A stretch of DNA of 11,376 bases from Clostridiales bacterium (lineage in GTDB: Bacteria; Bacillota; Clostridia; Oscillospirales; Acutalibacteraceae), in assembly GCA_019415925.1 (NCBI GenBank), contig DXYG01000084.1:1-11376 (forward strand), written 5' to 3'. The notes beneath the pieces are model-generated. The model did not search any database. It saw only the letters and a list, made by a program, of their open reading frames with translations, and had not been told where the DNA came from. Shown here piece by piece: positions 1-6,789 of the stretch (position 1 is its first letter; every line of letters starts with the position of its first letter). Both the position numbers and the translations under genes were made by a program.

Positions 1-2
1 TC

Positions 3-191
3 AAGACTGATGAAAGCAATGTTGATAGGTTCATTGCCTTGGCAAACAAATACATTTACATTGAAGAACTGACACCTGAGATACTCCGAACTTTCGTAAG
101 CAAAATCACCATACACGAGAATGATAAAAACACTACCGGAGCAAAGTATAAGATTGACATATTCCTGACACACATAGGAAAGTTCTGGTGA
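3..191 (+). CDS. Large serine recombinase, C-terminal end only (DUF4368)
   Basis: An open frame enters from the left edge and stops at TGA 189-191, giving 62 residues. The peptide contains VDRFIALANKYIYIEELTPE followed by an ILRTFVSKITIHE stretch, which matches my knowledge of the C-terminal DUF4368 domain of TndX/TnpX-type large serine recombinases. These enzymes excise and integrate Tn4451-like and other Clostridia elements, and their gene often lies at one end of the element. The catalytic serine domain is outside the window, so activity cannot be judged. The gene is followed by a hairpin at 222-253 and then by tRNA-like sequence, so this probably marks the right end of a neighbouring element distinct from the one filling the rest of the window. 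Family assignment is confident; element boundaries are inferred. Confidence 0.85.
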   Translation, partial: KTDESNVDRFIALANKYIYIEELTPEILRTFVSKITIHENDKNTTGAKYKIDIFLTHIGKFW

Positions 192-221
192 GAATTTAAT
201 CGCAAAGAATCACAGCAGAAA

Positions 222-253
222 ACAGAGCAGATAGCAAAATCTACCTGCTCTGT
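222..253. terminator. Hairpin after the serine recombinase gene
   Basis: ACAGAGCAG (222-230) pairs perfectly with CTGCTCTGT (245-253), and an inner TAG/CTA extends the stem across one mismatch. It lies 30 bases after the recombinase stop. The following bases are A-rich (AAAAAAA), and on the minus strand the stem is followed by TTTT, so it resembles a terminator for leftward transcription better than for rightward. It may instead be part of the end of the left element. Confidence 0.5.
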
Positions 254-292
254 AAAAAAATTAAGTTATATGTTCCTTATGGGAAGTCAACT

Positions 293-324
293 GACTCGAA
301 CCCTCGGCACGCGGTTTTGGAGAC
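293..324 (-). repeat. tRNA-Trp 3' fragment, likely attL core
   Basis: Read on the minus strand, this 32-bp segment begins GTCTCCAAAACCG and ends GGGTTCGAGTC: a tRNA-Trp anticodon loop (CTCCAAA, anticodon CCA), the 3' anticodon strand, variable loop and T loop. The 5' half of the tRNA is absent: the bases before it do not restore a paired anticodon stem. The 3' T-stem strand and acceptor also fail to pair, so this is not a functional tRNA. Tyrosine integrases commonly recombine in a tRNA anticodon loop, leaving a duplicate 3' fragment at one element end. The orientation (3' end pointing left, out of the element) fits attL of the integrase-bearing element to its right. Confidence 0.6.
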
Positions 325-436
325 GCATTTTATACTTTTTATATGTTTTTGCTGCATTTTGCAAGTCATTATAAACGCAGATTTTAAGCCGTTTTCTTTG
401 CGTATCTCGTAATATCTCTTTGTATGTCAGAATATG

Positions 437-458
437 AATAAACACCAAATAAACACCA
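437..458 (+). repeat. Tandem 11-bp repeat AATAAACACCA x2
   Basis: Two exact, directly adjacent copies of AATAAACACCA lie at 437-447 and 448-458, about 110 bp inside the tRNA-Trp fragment. Tandem direct repeats at this distance from a core site are typical of arm-type binding sites recognised by the N-terminal domain of tyrosine integrases. The role is inferred; the repeat itself is certain. Confidence 0.6.
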
Positions 459-591
459 AGCTTACCGGATTATTTTCGTCTGCGGTTCTTTGCAACCAAT
501 ACTAATTTTAGCAGTATCTTCGATTATCATGATTGATTTACTCCGTGATTACCCGAGAGTTGTTGTTTTTACTCGCTTTTCCGCAGAGGAC

Positions 592-619
592 TTGACAAAC
601 TGATTTTTTTGAATATAAT
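592..619 (+). promoter_or_regulatory. Orphan rightward sigma-70/SigA promoter
   Basis: TTGACA at 592-597 and TATAAT at 614-619 are separated by 16 bp, a consensus promoter. No open reading frame of useful length follows before the terminator hairpin at 718-772, so its product would be a roughly 150-nt non-coding transcript. Confidence 0.65.
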
Positions 620-625
620 TAAAAT

Positions 626-778
626 AGGTTAACAAAAGAAAACAGCCTGGTTTTTTATCATCGTATGTTTTCCGTAGTTAGCTTATTTTTAACAGCAAAT
701 TATTTTGTGTTTATTTGAAAAGGTCTTAATTCAGCCCGGCACTATGTGAAGGAAGTTGGATTAAGACCTTTTCTTTTT
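626..778 (+). ncRNA. Candidate small RNA between orphan promoter and terminator
   Basis: The stretch begins just after a consensus promoter (592-619) and ends in a 13-bp stem followed by CTTTTT, giving a self-contained transcription unit of about 150 nt without a coding frame. The 29-nt apical loop at 731-759 is relatively GC-rich (contains CAGCCCGGCACTATG) compared with the surrounding AT-rich DNA, which could mean a structured or conserved loop. I do not recognise the RNA family. It converges on the decayed SIR2 gene, so it could be a regulator, an antisense RNA, or a fortuitous promoter/terminator pair. Confidence 0.3.
718..772. terminator. Intrinsic terminator, 13-bp stem, large loop
   Basis: AAAAGGTCTTAAT (718-730) is perfectly complementary to ATTAAGACCTTTT (760-772), followed on the plus strand by CTTTTT. 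The stem also works on the minus strand (its arm ends in TTTT), so it can end the leftward SIR2 transcript, whose last frame stops at 777, as well as rightward transcription. The 29-nt loop is unusually large for a simple terminator. Confidence 0.75.
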
Positions 779-1245
779 AACTTGAATAATATACTTTCAT
801 ATCAAGATATGTTATCGCTTTGCGAAAATGTGTATTCAATTCAGATGAATTTGATTTTATATATTCTTTTAATAAATTTAAGCATTCCTCATAATTAATT
901 TTATCGTTACTATAGGCTTTGGATATACAGCTTAGATATTTGTACTCAGCTGATAATCTTGTCCCGAAAAATCTTTGTGAGATTGCTTCCGATTTCGGCA
1001 TTTATTTTTCCTTGTGTTTCAGAGGGTTTACTGTCTGTAATTGCTTGCTTCATCGCAATAATCTGACTTTTATTTACACCTATTACTTTGGCAATATTGA
1101 AAATCAATTCATCCCATGAAGGATAATTTTTTAAATATCTTTTACTTAAGCCTGAACCGACAAAAAGCATTGGAATTCTATGTAATTTCAAAAGGTTATA
1201 CAGGCAATTGCTGTGAATATAAACTCGTGTTTTATTCTTATCCAT
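777..1245 (-). pseudogene. Decayed SIR2-family gene (frameshifted remnant)
   Basis: The frame opening with ATG at 1245-1243 (GGTGAGG just upstream) encodes MDKNKTRVYIHS, then RIPMLFVGSGLSKRYL and YPSWDELI. This is the start of a SIR2-like Rossmann fold: GSGLS is the NAD-binding loop, and PSWDEL is typical of prokaryotic SIR2 domains in defence proteins. The frame ends at 946 after only 99 residues. A second frame, overlapping at 946-1001, continues with a helical segment (SAEYKYLSCISKAYSND...) to a stop at 777-779, so the remnant is frameshifted. SIR2 defence proteins usually exceed 300 residues, so an internal deletion is also likely. It has its own promoter (1312-1340). It was probably an NAD-depleting anti-phage protein; the present product would lack most of the catalytic domain. 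Whether the second frame belonged to the same gene is uncertain. Confidence 0.65.
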
Positions 1246-1311
1246 TTTCCTCACCGTCAATTATGAAGTAGTGTTTGTTACCTAAATAGTAACGCTTATC
1301 CCACTATGCAC

Positions 1312-1340
1312 ATTATAGCGTAAGTATGTACGAATTTCAA
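1312..1340 (-). promoter_or_regulatory. Promoter of the SIR2 remnant
   Basis: On the minus strand, TTGAAA (1340-1335) and TATAAT (1317-1312) are separated by exactly 17 bp and lie about 70 bp upstream of the SIR2 start at 1245. A partial dyad (AACGCT at 1291-1296 versus AGCGTA at 1317-1322) covers the -10 region and could be an operator. Confidence 0.7.
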
Positions 1341-1393
1341 TATATAATAAAGAGTAAACATAATAATTAAAATCAAAAAATAACCCATACGAT

Positions 1394-1438
1394 AAAACCG
1401 CCTGTACAAGCCAATTTTCGGCAGGTACAGGCGGTTTT
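1394..1438. terminator. Strong bidirectional terminator after integrase
   Basis: AAAACCGCCTGTAC (1394-1407) pairs perfectly with GTACAGGCGGTTTT (1425-1438): 14 bp with a 17-nt loop. T-runs follow in both directions (TTTTTTTT on plus, TTTT on minus). It lies 8 bp beyond the integrase stop codon and ends the leftward repressor-integrase transcript. Confidence 0.9.
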
Positions 1439-1445
1439 TTTTGCC

Positions 1446-2840
1446 TTAGCTAACAGCAGTCGTGTTTTGTTTTTTATTAAAAATATCGTCCAGCTTTTCT
1501 GCCGCTGTATCGTCCGATGACTTTATTGCGTGGGCGTATATTCTGCCGGTTGTTTCGGTGTTGGAATGACCGAGCCGCTTTGATACCGTTGTAATCGGAA
1601 CGCCTGCGGCGATTTGTAATGTTGCATTCGTATGACGGAGAGAATGTAATGTTATGTACGGAATATCGGGGTGCGCTTTCATAAATTTTGAAAACCAGCT
1701 TGAAACGCTGTCGGGTTTCAGCGGCTTTCCGTTGCAGTTTGTGAAAATATAGTCCTCTGTGCCTTTCCAATAACTTCCGTATGACAAGCGTTGCTCCATC
1801 TGATAAACCTTGTATTCACGCAAATCATTTATCGCTATCTGCGAAAGCCTTATGCAACGCTCGGAGCTTTTGTTTTTCGTCTTATCCTCAAAAAGTCCTC
1901 TGTCGGGAAGATACTGTAAGGAGCGGCAAATATTAAGCGTTCCGCTTTCAAAATCAACGTCAGACCATTTCAAGCCGAGTGCTTCACTCCTGCGCATACC
2001 CGTGAACAAAAGCAGTCGAATGAGCGTTCTGTGCGTTTCATCAGCGCCTTCCAACGCTTTGATTAATGCGTCCGCCTGAACCTCATCAATATACTTTGCC
2101 TCTTTAACGTCCGCCTGCGGCGTTTTTGTCCTGTCGCATGGATTTGAATAGAGAACATTCCATTCAACGGCTGTGTGTAGAATTGCAGAAATAAGCCTGT
2201 GATGGTGCAGTATTGTTTCTCCCGAAAGCGTTTTCTTGCCCTCACCGTCAGGGGTGAAAAGCTCCATTAGCGGCATTTGCAGAGCAGCGGCAAGCTTTTC
2301 TGCATTTGCAAGATTTATGTTGTTACCCTTGCGGATAGAAATCATTGTTGTGTTTGAAATTCCCGAAATTCGGCAAAGCTGTGCTGTTGTAAGGCTGTTT
2401 TGCCTGAGGTAATCGTCAATGCTTATTCTGCACTTGTACTTCGTATCAAGCCTGATTCCGCCCTCTGCAAGGTTATTGTAAAACTCCCTCAGGTGCATCG
2501 GCTGAAGCCTGCAAAGCTTTATGTGACCTATTGCGGCATTTATGCGAGGCAACATACTTTCGTATCTTGCGTATGTTCGGGGGCGCAAATCCTTTTTACG
2601 GTCATTCATCCAGATTTCGGCGAACTCGGCAAAGCGTATGTTTTCATCAAGCACCTGACCTTTCAGACAGCGTTCCTCAAAGAGCGTTGCCTGCCGCTGC
2701 AGTTCCTTTTCAATCTGCTTTTCGTTCATATTCGGCTCGGGTTTCCAGGTCATTGTTTTGCGGATCTGCCTTTTGTTCATATCATATCCGCAGGAAACCG
2801 TTATTTTATATGAGTTATTTCTTTTTTGAATTGTTGCCAT
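1446..2840 (-). CDS. int: Tyrosine-type site-specific integrase with an inserted HTH domain
   Basis: The 464-residue protein carries the tyrosine recombinase signature: Arg in TGMRRSEAL (~283), a beta-hairpin Lys near DKTKNK (~320), HSLRH (~399-403), LGHS (~425) and the nucleophile in GRIYAHA (Tyr ~435). It catalyses element integration and excision. The N-terminus (1-65) looks like an AP2-like arm-binding domain, followed by a SAM-like core-binding domain (~68-130). A Cro/CI-type helix-turn-helix (~140-198: SLTTAQLCRISGISNTTMIS, then KLAAALQMPLMELF) interrupts the core-binding domain, whose second half (HHHRLISAILHTAVEW) follows. This makes it about 60 residues longer than a typical Tn916-class integrase. 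I chose ATG 2840 because it lies two bases after the repressor stop with GAGTGA upstream, so the two genes are coupled. All catalytic residues are present, so it is probably active. Confidence 0.95.
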   Translation of the reverse strand: MATIQKRNNSYKITVSCGYDMNKRQIRKTMTWKPEPNMNEKQIEKELQRQATLFEERCLKGQVLDENIRFAEFAEIWMNDRKKDLRPRTYARYESMLPRINAAIGHIKLCRLQPMHLREFYNNLAEGGIRLDTKYKCRISIDDYLRQNSLTTAQLCRISGISNTTMISIRKGNNINLANAEKLAAALQMPLMELFTPDGEGKKTLSGETILHHHRLISAILHTAVEWNVLYSNPCDRTKTPQADVKEAKYIDEVQADALIKALEGADETHRTLIRLLLFTGMRRSEALGLKWSDVDFESGTLNICRSLQYLPDRGLFEDKTKNKSSERCIRLSQIAINDLREYKVYQMEQRLSYGSYWKGTEDYIFTNCNGKPLKPDSVSSWFSKFMKAHPDIPYITLHSLRHTNATLQIAAGVPITTVSKRLGHSNTETTGRIYAHAIKSSDDTAAEKLDDIFNKKQNTTAVS

Positions 2841-2842
2841 TA

Positions 2843-3445
2843 TCAATCACTCAATAATAATTCAGGAATTACAGGTAATTCCATTTGCTTTAGATCCATG
2901 TTTCTGAATTGTTGTTCAAGCCATAAATTATATAAATTTTCATCAATAGTATCGTTTATATACAGATTTTTGATTTTTATCCAATCCTTCAAAAAAGTTT
3001 GTATATCATAATCAGCGATAGTTATGGTTGAAATCTTGCGCTGATTATTTTTATTTTTTAAAGAATATTCATTGGGATTTTCAGATATTTTTTTAAATGC
3101 TTTTGGTAAAGAAGTCTCACAATCCTCAACGAGTATTTCGTCAATTTCGATTGGTAGTTTATCTGATAAAGAAATAAGCTGTTTCACAAAATCGGAAATT
3201 TTTACTCTCTTATTTGTCGAAGATAAGCCGCAAAGCCAGTCCAAAGAAACATTTAATGCATCGGCGAGCTTAACAGCGTTGTCTAATGATGGATTTTTAC
3301 CCTTTTCTCCATTTGAGTTTTCATACGCTGAAATTGTAGCAGGAGTGACGCCGGACTTTTCAGATAATTTTGCCTGGGTTGTGCCGGATAGTGTTCGAGC
3401 TTCTCTTAATCGTTGTGCAAAAATTATTGTATTCATAAATATCAT
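2843..3445 (-). CDS. CI/Xre-like HTH repressor
   Basis: About 200 residues. An N-terminal HTH_3 domain (residues ~8-74: QRLREARTLSGTTQAKLSEK, then SGVTPATISAYE and VKLADALNVSLDWLCG) is the classic Xre/Cro DNA-binding fold, including the SLDWL end typical of Firmicutes phage and ICE repressors. The C-terminal 120 residues are lysine- and acid-rich without the Ser-Lys LexA/CI autoprotease motifs I would look for, so SOS-type self-cleavage is not evident. It probably keeps the element quiescent by acting on the divergent promoters at 3469-3617. ATG 3445 follows AGGAGA closely (GAGGAGAGAATG); ATG 3436 is a possible alternative. It overlaps a consensus promoter unit and is co-transcribed with the integrase. 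Confidence 0.88.
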   Translation of the reverse strand: MIFMNTIIFAQRLREARTLSGTTQAKLSEKSGVTPATISAYENSNGEKGKNPSLDNAVKLADALNVSLDWLCGLSSTNKRVKISDFVKQLISLSDKLPIEIDEILVEDCETSLPKAFKKISENPNEYSLKNKNNQRKISTITIADYDIQTFLKDWIKIKNLYINDTIDENLYNLWLEQQFRNMDLKQMELPVIPELLLSD

Positions 3446-3468
3446 TCTCTCCTCATCATTATACATTA

Positions 3469-3497
3469 ATTATATCACTATGCAACATACGTGTCAA
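3469..3497 (-). promoter_or_regulatory. Consensus promoter of the repressor-integrase operon, with operator-like palindrome
   Basis: On the minus strand, TTGACA (3497-3492) and TATAAT (3474-3469) are spaced by 17 bp, a perfect consensus promoter. Between them is the palindrome TATG-CAA-CATA (within 3479-3489), flanked by CAC and GTG. A dyad inside the spacer is well placed for autorepression by the encoded repressor. The repressor start is about 25-35 bp downstream. Confidence 0.85.
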
Positions 3498-3588
3498 TCT
3501 TAAGATAATATATTATTATATAGTAAAATTCATTCTGAATATAAAATATATTAAAGTGAATATTGAATAGAAAATAATATAAATAATA

Positions 3589-3635
3589 TTGACATTCATC
3601 AATTCCCGGATTATAATATCAATCAGGGGAATGTC
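3589..3635 (+). promoter_or_regulatory. Rightward early promoter with flanking operator dyad
   Basis: TTGACA (3589-3594) and TATAAT (3612-3617) with 17-bp spacing form a second perfect consensus promoter, pointing to the excisionase-like and primase genes. GACATTC (3591-3597) and GAATGTC (3629-3635) form an inverted repeat around the promoter, with ATTCCC and GGGGAAT inside, a plausible repressor operator. It is the obvious target of the CI-like repressor, and the transcript would have a leader of about 400 nt. Confidence 0.8.
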
Positions 3636-4022
3636 GTCAATTTAATAAACGTAAGAGATATGCCTGCATTTTGAGGTTGATGTATTTGGGCAATCTTCGA
3701 AACGTTCTTTAGTTTTTTGCTAAAGTTTGATAGAATATTAAATTGATGACATTATAGTTATTTGGAATCTCTAAAAATGAAGTTCCAAAAAAATTTTGTG
3801 ATATAATAAAACAGACAAAGAAAAAAGTAAAATCACAAGTACAATTCAACGAAGACAAAGAAATGTACAATTTTCTTTTTTCTTAAGATCTTCTTTAAAT
3901 TTTAAAGTTTTTCTTAAGTTATGGAAAATTTCAGAAAAATTGCATAATTATACGCAATTTTTCGAATTTACTCCCTGTATATGGGGGCAAGAATTAACTT
4001 TAAAATGAAAAGGAGATTTTTT
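3636..4022 (+). promoter_or_regulatory. Long gene-free leader with direct repeats and hairpins
   Basis: There is no open frame longer than about 10 codons between the rightward promoter and the excisionase-like gene. The leader contains a 6-bp hairpin (CTTTAG 3707-3712 / CTAAAG 3720-3725) and two copies of AGACAAAGAAA (3813-3823, 3853-3863), each followed by GTACAATT (3839-3846, 3865-3872). It also holds two copies of TTTTTCTTAAG (3877-3887, 3908-3918) bracketing the palindrome CTTTAAATTTTAAAG (3893-3907), and a perfect 10-bp hairpin (3934-3943 / 3954-3963) with a 10-nt loop. A CTCCC/GGGGG pair follows at 3971-3986. A TATAAT-like box near 3801-3806 might be a second promoter. The repeats could be regulator or excisionase binding sites; the hairpin could attenuate transcription. 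Confidence 0.5.
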
Positions 4023-4331
4023 ATGCAAAAAAATAATGAAAATAATAAAATTATTTATCCTGATACAAATGCAAAAATACCAACAGTTCTTACAATTAAA
4101 AAGGCAGTTGAAATAGTCAAATCTGACTGTCCCGAAACTGCAATTTCAGAACACTTTTTAAGAAGTTTGATTAAAGACGGTGTTCTTCCCGAGCTAAAGG
4201 CAGGGAATAAGTTGCTCATAAATATGGACGTGCTTGTGGAATACCTCACTAATCCGAATTCGGAGAAATTCCGACCAAAGCCGAAAGATAACAGCGTAAA
4301 CGGAATTCGTCCGGTCGGTAAAAGGCGGTGA
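4023..4331 (+). CDS. Excisionase-like HTH DNA-binding protein
   Basis: 102 residues. An excisionase/AlpA-like winged helix spans residues ~22-77: LTIKKAVEIVK, then ISEHFLRSLIKDGVLPELKA and GNKLLINMDVLVEYL. This helix, recognition helix and GxKxLIN wing pattern is common in small Firmicutes element proteins. Such proteins bend DNA to drive integrase-mediated excision or activate early transcription. The C-terminus is basic (ends VGKRR). I set the start at ATG 4023 because AAAAGGAGAT lies 5-6 bases upstream; the frame is open further upstream to 3981 but without a good ribosome site. It is the first gene of the rightward operon, four bases before the primase-helicase. Function as excisionase rather than activator is inferred. 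Confidence 0.75.
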   Translation: MQKNNENNKIIYPDTNAKIPTVLTIKKAVEIVKSDCPETAISEHFLRSLIKDGVLPELKAGNKLLINMDVLVEYLTNPNSEKFRPKPKDNSVNGIRPVGKRR

Positions 4332-4335
4332 TATT

Positions 4336-6549
4336 ATGTGCCTGAATGATATAGTATCACGCTTTCAAAGTCCGAAGAAGAACGGAAACAACAGCTTTAT
4401 GGTGCGTTGTCCTTGCCATAACGACAATACACAGAGCCTTTCAATCAGCGAGAAAAACGGTAAAATACTTTTTAACTGCTTTGCAGGGTGCAGGACAGAG
4501 GATATTTTACATTCAGCAGGACTTGAAATGAAGGATTTATTTGCCGACAAGCCGAGCTTTACAACGCCCAAGCCGCCGAGTGTTGAATACATTTATTCCG
4601 ACAGGCTCAAGAAAATTCGCTATTATAAATGGGATAACGGACAATGGAAAAAGTCGTTTTATTGGCAATACAAGGACGAAAACGGCAACTGGCAAAGCGG
4701 CAAGGGGAATTACAAAGTGCCCCTGTATAAGCAAAATCTACTTTCAGACGTTCCACCCGAAGAAACTGTTTACATAGTCGAGGGCGAAAAGGACTGCGAC
4801 ACTATGACCGACAAGCTACATTTTCGGGCGGTTTCTGCTCCGAACGGTGCGACTGCAACAAAAGGAAACACAAAAAGCAAGTGGAACAGCGATTACAACA
4901 GCCTTTTCAGCAATCTTAATGTTGCAATTATCCCCGACAATGACGAGGTAGGCAGGGCGTACGCCGAAACCATAGCAAACGAGCTGTTGCCTGTTGCAAA
5001 GTCGGTAAAGATTGTAGACCTTTGCAACGAGTGGGAAAATCTAAAGGACAAAGGCGATATTACCGATGTTTACGAAAGCGAACAGCCGATAAGAGAAATG
5101 ACCGTTGCCGAAAGCGTTGCTTTCAGACTGTCTGCGTGGGTTGGATATACAAAGCCGTATGAACGCAAACCGCAATCAGCGGCAATTACGGATGAACCTA
5201 TAAATGAAGCAGAGCCACGCAAAACAATTGTTGCGCCTGTGTGGGCTTACGAGGACAACGGACAATGGAAAATTGATGAAAAGGTTTATATTACCGAGTT
5301 TGTGAAAAATCACGGTGTAAAGTGCATAAACGGTCAGCTTTATTCTGTTGACGGTGAAATCCCGGACGGCAAAGCCAAGCAGATTATTATCAAGGAAATT
5401 TTGTATTACGTCAAAGCTAATCACGGCGACAAAGCCGAAAAGCTGTTAAAGGGCATAAAATCATATTGCTACATTGAACCGCCGAAGCCGAGCCTTGATA
5501 AAATTCATTTCAAAAACGGCACGTTGTCAAAGGACGAAAACGGCTTATTTACTGTGTGGAGCGACAAAAAAGAATTCTGCATAAACCGCATTGACAGTAA
5601 TTACAATCCCTCTGCGCCCATTCCGAAGCTGTTTTATAACTATTTGCAGGAAGTCTATTATCCTGACGATATAAAAACCCTGCAACAGTATTGCGGATAT
5701 TGCCTGATACCTACAACAGCCTTGCAAAAGGCTTTAATTGTAATAGGTGACGGCGGCGAGGGTAAAAGCGTAATCGGAAGCATTTTACACGGTATTTTCG
5801 GAAACTCGAATATTTACCGTGCAAAGATTAAAAAGCTGAACAGCGAGTTCGGACAATGCGACCTTTTCGGAAAACTGTTGATGATAGACGATGATTTGTC
5901 GGAAAACGCCCTGACAGACACGAGTATTTTCAAAGAGCTTGTGACGGCAAAGCGTGAAATCACCGTCAATAAAAAGTATGTTCAAGGCTTTACTTTTACT
6001 CCGTACGCCCGATTTATAATTTTCGGAAATTTTACGTTACAGGCGTTGTATGATATTTCAAACGGATTTGCACGCCGTCAGCTTGTTTTGCAGGCGAAGC
6101 CGAAGAACGAAAACAGAGTTGACAATCCTTTTCTTGATGAAGAAATTGTTAAAAACGAAGCCGAGGGCGTTATAAATTGGCTTGTGCAGGGACTTAACGA
6201 GCTTATAAAAAACAATTTAAAGCTCTATGTCAGCGAACGTACAAACGAGGTAAGCGAACAGCTTAAAAGAGAAAGCAACAGCGTTCAACTGTTTTTGGAC
6301 GAGTGCGAGGAATACGCCGATATTATGATAAGACCGAATTTATTTATACATTCCTGCACCCTTTACGAATGGTATTCAAAATATTGTGACGAAAATATAC
6401 TTATAAAAAAAAGCTCTAACAAATTTGTCAGCGCATTGAAAAGCATAGGTAAAAGCAGAGGAGTAGAATACAAGGAAAATGTTGTCATAAACGGTATACG
6501 CAGAAGAGGATTTGAAGGCATAGGCGTCGGCGTTGATGTAAATTATTGA
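4336..6549 (+). CDS. Phage/plasmid P4-type primase-helicase (Rep)
   Basis: 737 residues with the layout of satellite-phage replication proteins. A CHC2-like zinc finger spans residues 25-52 (CPCH...CFAGC; likely ligands C25, H28, C48, C52). A TOPRIM primase core follows: VEGEKD at 148-153 and IIPDNDEVG at 198-206, where D201 and D203 would bind metal. After a linker comes an SF3/D5-type helicase: Walker A GDGGEGKS (471-478), Walker B KLLMIDDD (513-520), sensor-1 Asn in ARFIIFGN (558-565), and an arginine finger candidate in GFARRQ (~580). The C-terminal ~100 residues look like a winged helix that could bind the origin. All key residues are present, so it should be active as primase and origin-unwinding helicase. 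It follows the excisionase-like gene by four bases and directly precedes an iteron cluster, its likely binding site. Confidence 0.93.
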   Translation: MCLNDIVSRFQSPKKNGNNSFMVRCPCHNDNTQSLSISEKNGKILFNCFAGCRTEDILHSAGLEMKDLFADKPSFTTPKPPSVEYIYSDRLKKIRYYKWDNGQWKKSFYWQYKDENGNWQSGKGNYKVPLYKQNLLSDVPPEETVYIVEGEKDCDTMTDKLHFRAVSAPNGATATKGNTKSKWNSDYNSLFSNLNVAIIPDNDEVGRAYAETIANELLPVAKSVKIVDLCNEWENLKDKGDITDVYESEQPIREMTVAESVAFRLSAWVGYTKPYERKPQSAAITDEPINEAEPRKTIVAPVWAYEDNGQWKIDEKVYITEFVKNHGVKCINGQLYSVDGEIPDGKAKQIIIKEILYYVKANHGDKAEKLLKGIKSYCYIEPPKPSLDKIHFKNGTLSKDENGLFTVWSDKKEFCINRIDSNYNPSAPIPKLFYNYLQEVYYPDDIKTLQQYCGYCLIPTTALQKALIVIGDGGEGKSVIGSILHGIFGNSNIYRAKIKKLNSEFGQCDLFGKLLMIDDDLSENALTDTSIFKELVTAKREITVNKKYVQGFTFTPYARFIIFGNFTLQALYDISNGFARRQLVLQAKPKNENRVDNPFLDEEIVKNEAEGVINWLVQGLNELIKNNLKLYVSERTNEVSEQLKRESNSVQLFLDECEEYADIMIRPNLFIHSCTLYEWYSKYCDENILIKKSSNKFVSALKSIGKSRGVEYKENVVINGIRRRGFEGIGVGVDVNY

Positions 6550-6551
6550 AA

Positions 6552-6644
6552 TTACACACTTGTTACACACTGCTACACACATTATAAAACTCTTAAAAAG
6601 TCAGTATTTATCTATGTTTACACACTCTTACACACTTTACACAC
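6552..6644 (+). repeat. Iteron cluster, six TTACACAC direct repeats
   Basis: TTACACAC or one-base variants start at 6552, 6563, 6573 (CTACACAC), 6618, 6628 and 6637, spaced 9-11 bp within two groups of three, so the sites within each group face nearly the same side of the helix. They begin three bases after the primase-helicase stop codon. This is the structure of a replication origin recognised by a Rep protein. Confidence 0.8.
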
Positions 6645-6729
6645 TTATTTTTCCTTATAATGAATTATCGATATAATAATGGATTTTAAAAAATAAAAAT
6701 GATATATAATATAAAAAGGGTCAATGTAT
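6645..6729. other. AT-rich stretch, candidate DNA-unwinding element
   Basis: About 85 bp consisting almost entirely of A and T (for example ATGATATATAATATAAAAA) lies between direct iterons on the left and inverted copies on the right. In SaPI-type origins the easily melted AT-rich segment sits between two iteron sets, which is exactly this arrangement. Confidence 0.6.
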
Positions 6730-6755
6730 ATGTGTAGAAGTGTGTATGTGTGTAA
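6730..6755 (-). repeat. Inverted iterons (GTGTGTAA type)
   Basis: ATGTGTAG (6730-6737), GTGTGTAT (6740-6747) and GTGTGTAA (6748-6755) are reverse-complement variants of the TTACACAC iteron. They face the left cluster across the AT-rich segment, giving the origin a two-sided architecture. Confidence 0.7.
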
Positions 6756-6789
6756 CTCCGCATAAGCAAGCCGTTTTTCGGCATTTATG

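Noticed and set aside
293..324. Functional tRNA-Trp
   Set aside because: The D arm, 5' anticodon strand, 3' T-stem and acceptor stem are all missing or unpaired.
626..778. Retron or toxin-antitoxin RNA
   Set aside because: No reverse transcriptase or endoribonuclease toxin gene lies beside it; only a generic small RNA call is justified.
2400..2857. Open frames of 108 and 137 codons on the plus strand
   Set aside because: Both are antisense to the integrase gene, which has complete catalytic motifs; their peptides show no domain.
3981..4022. Upstream start (ATG 3981) for the excisionase-like gene
   Set aside because: No ribosome site upstream, whereas ATG 4023 has AAAAGGAGAT at proper distance.
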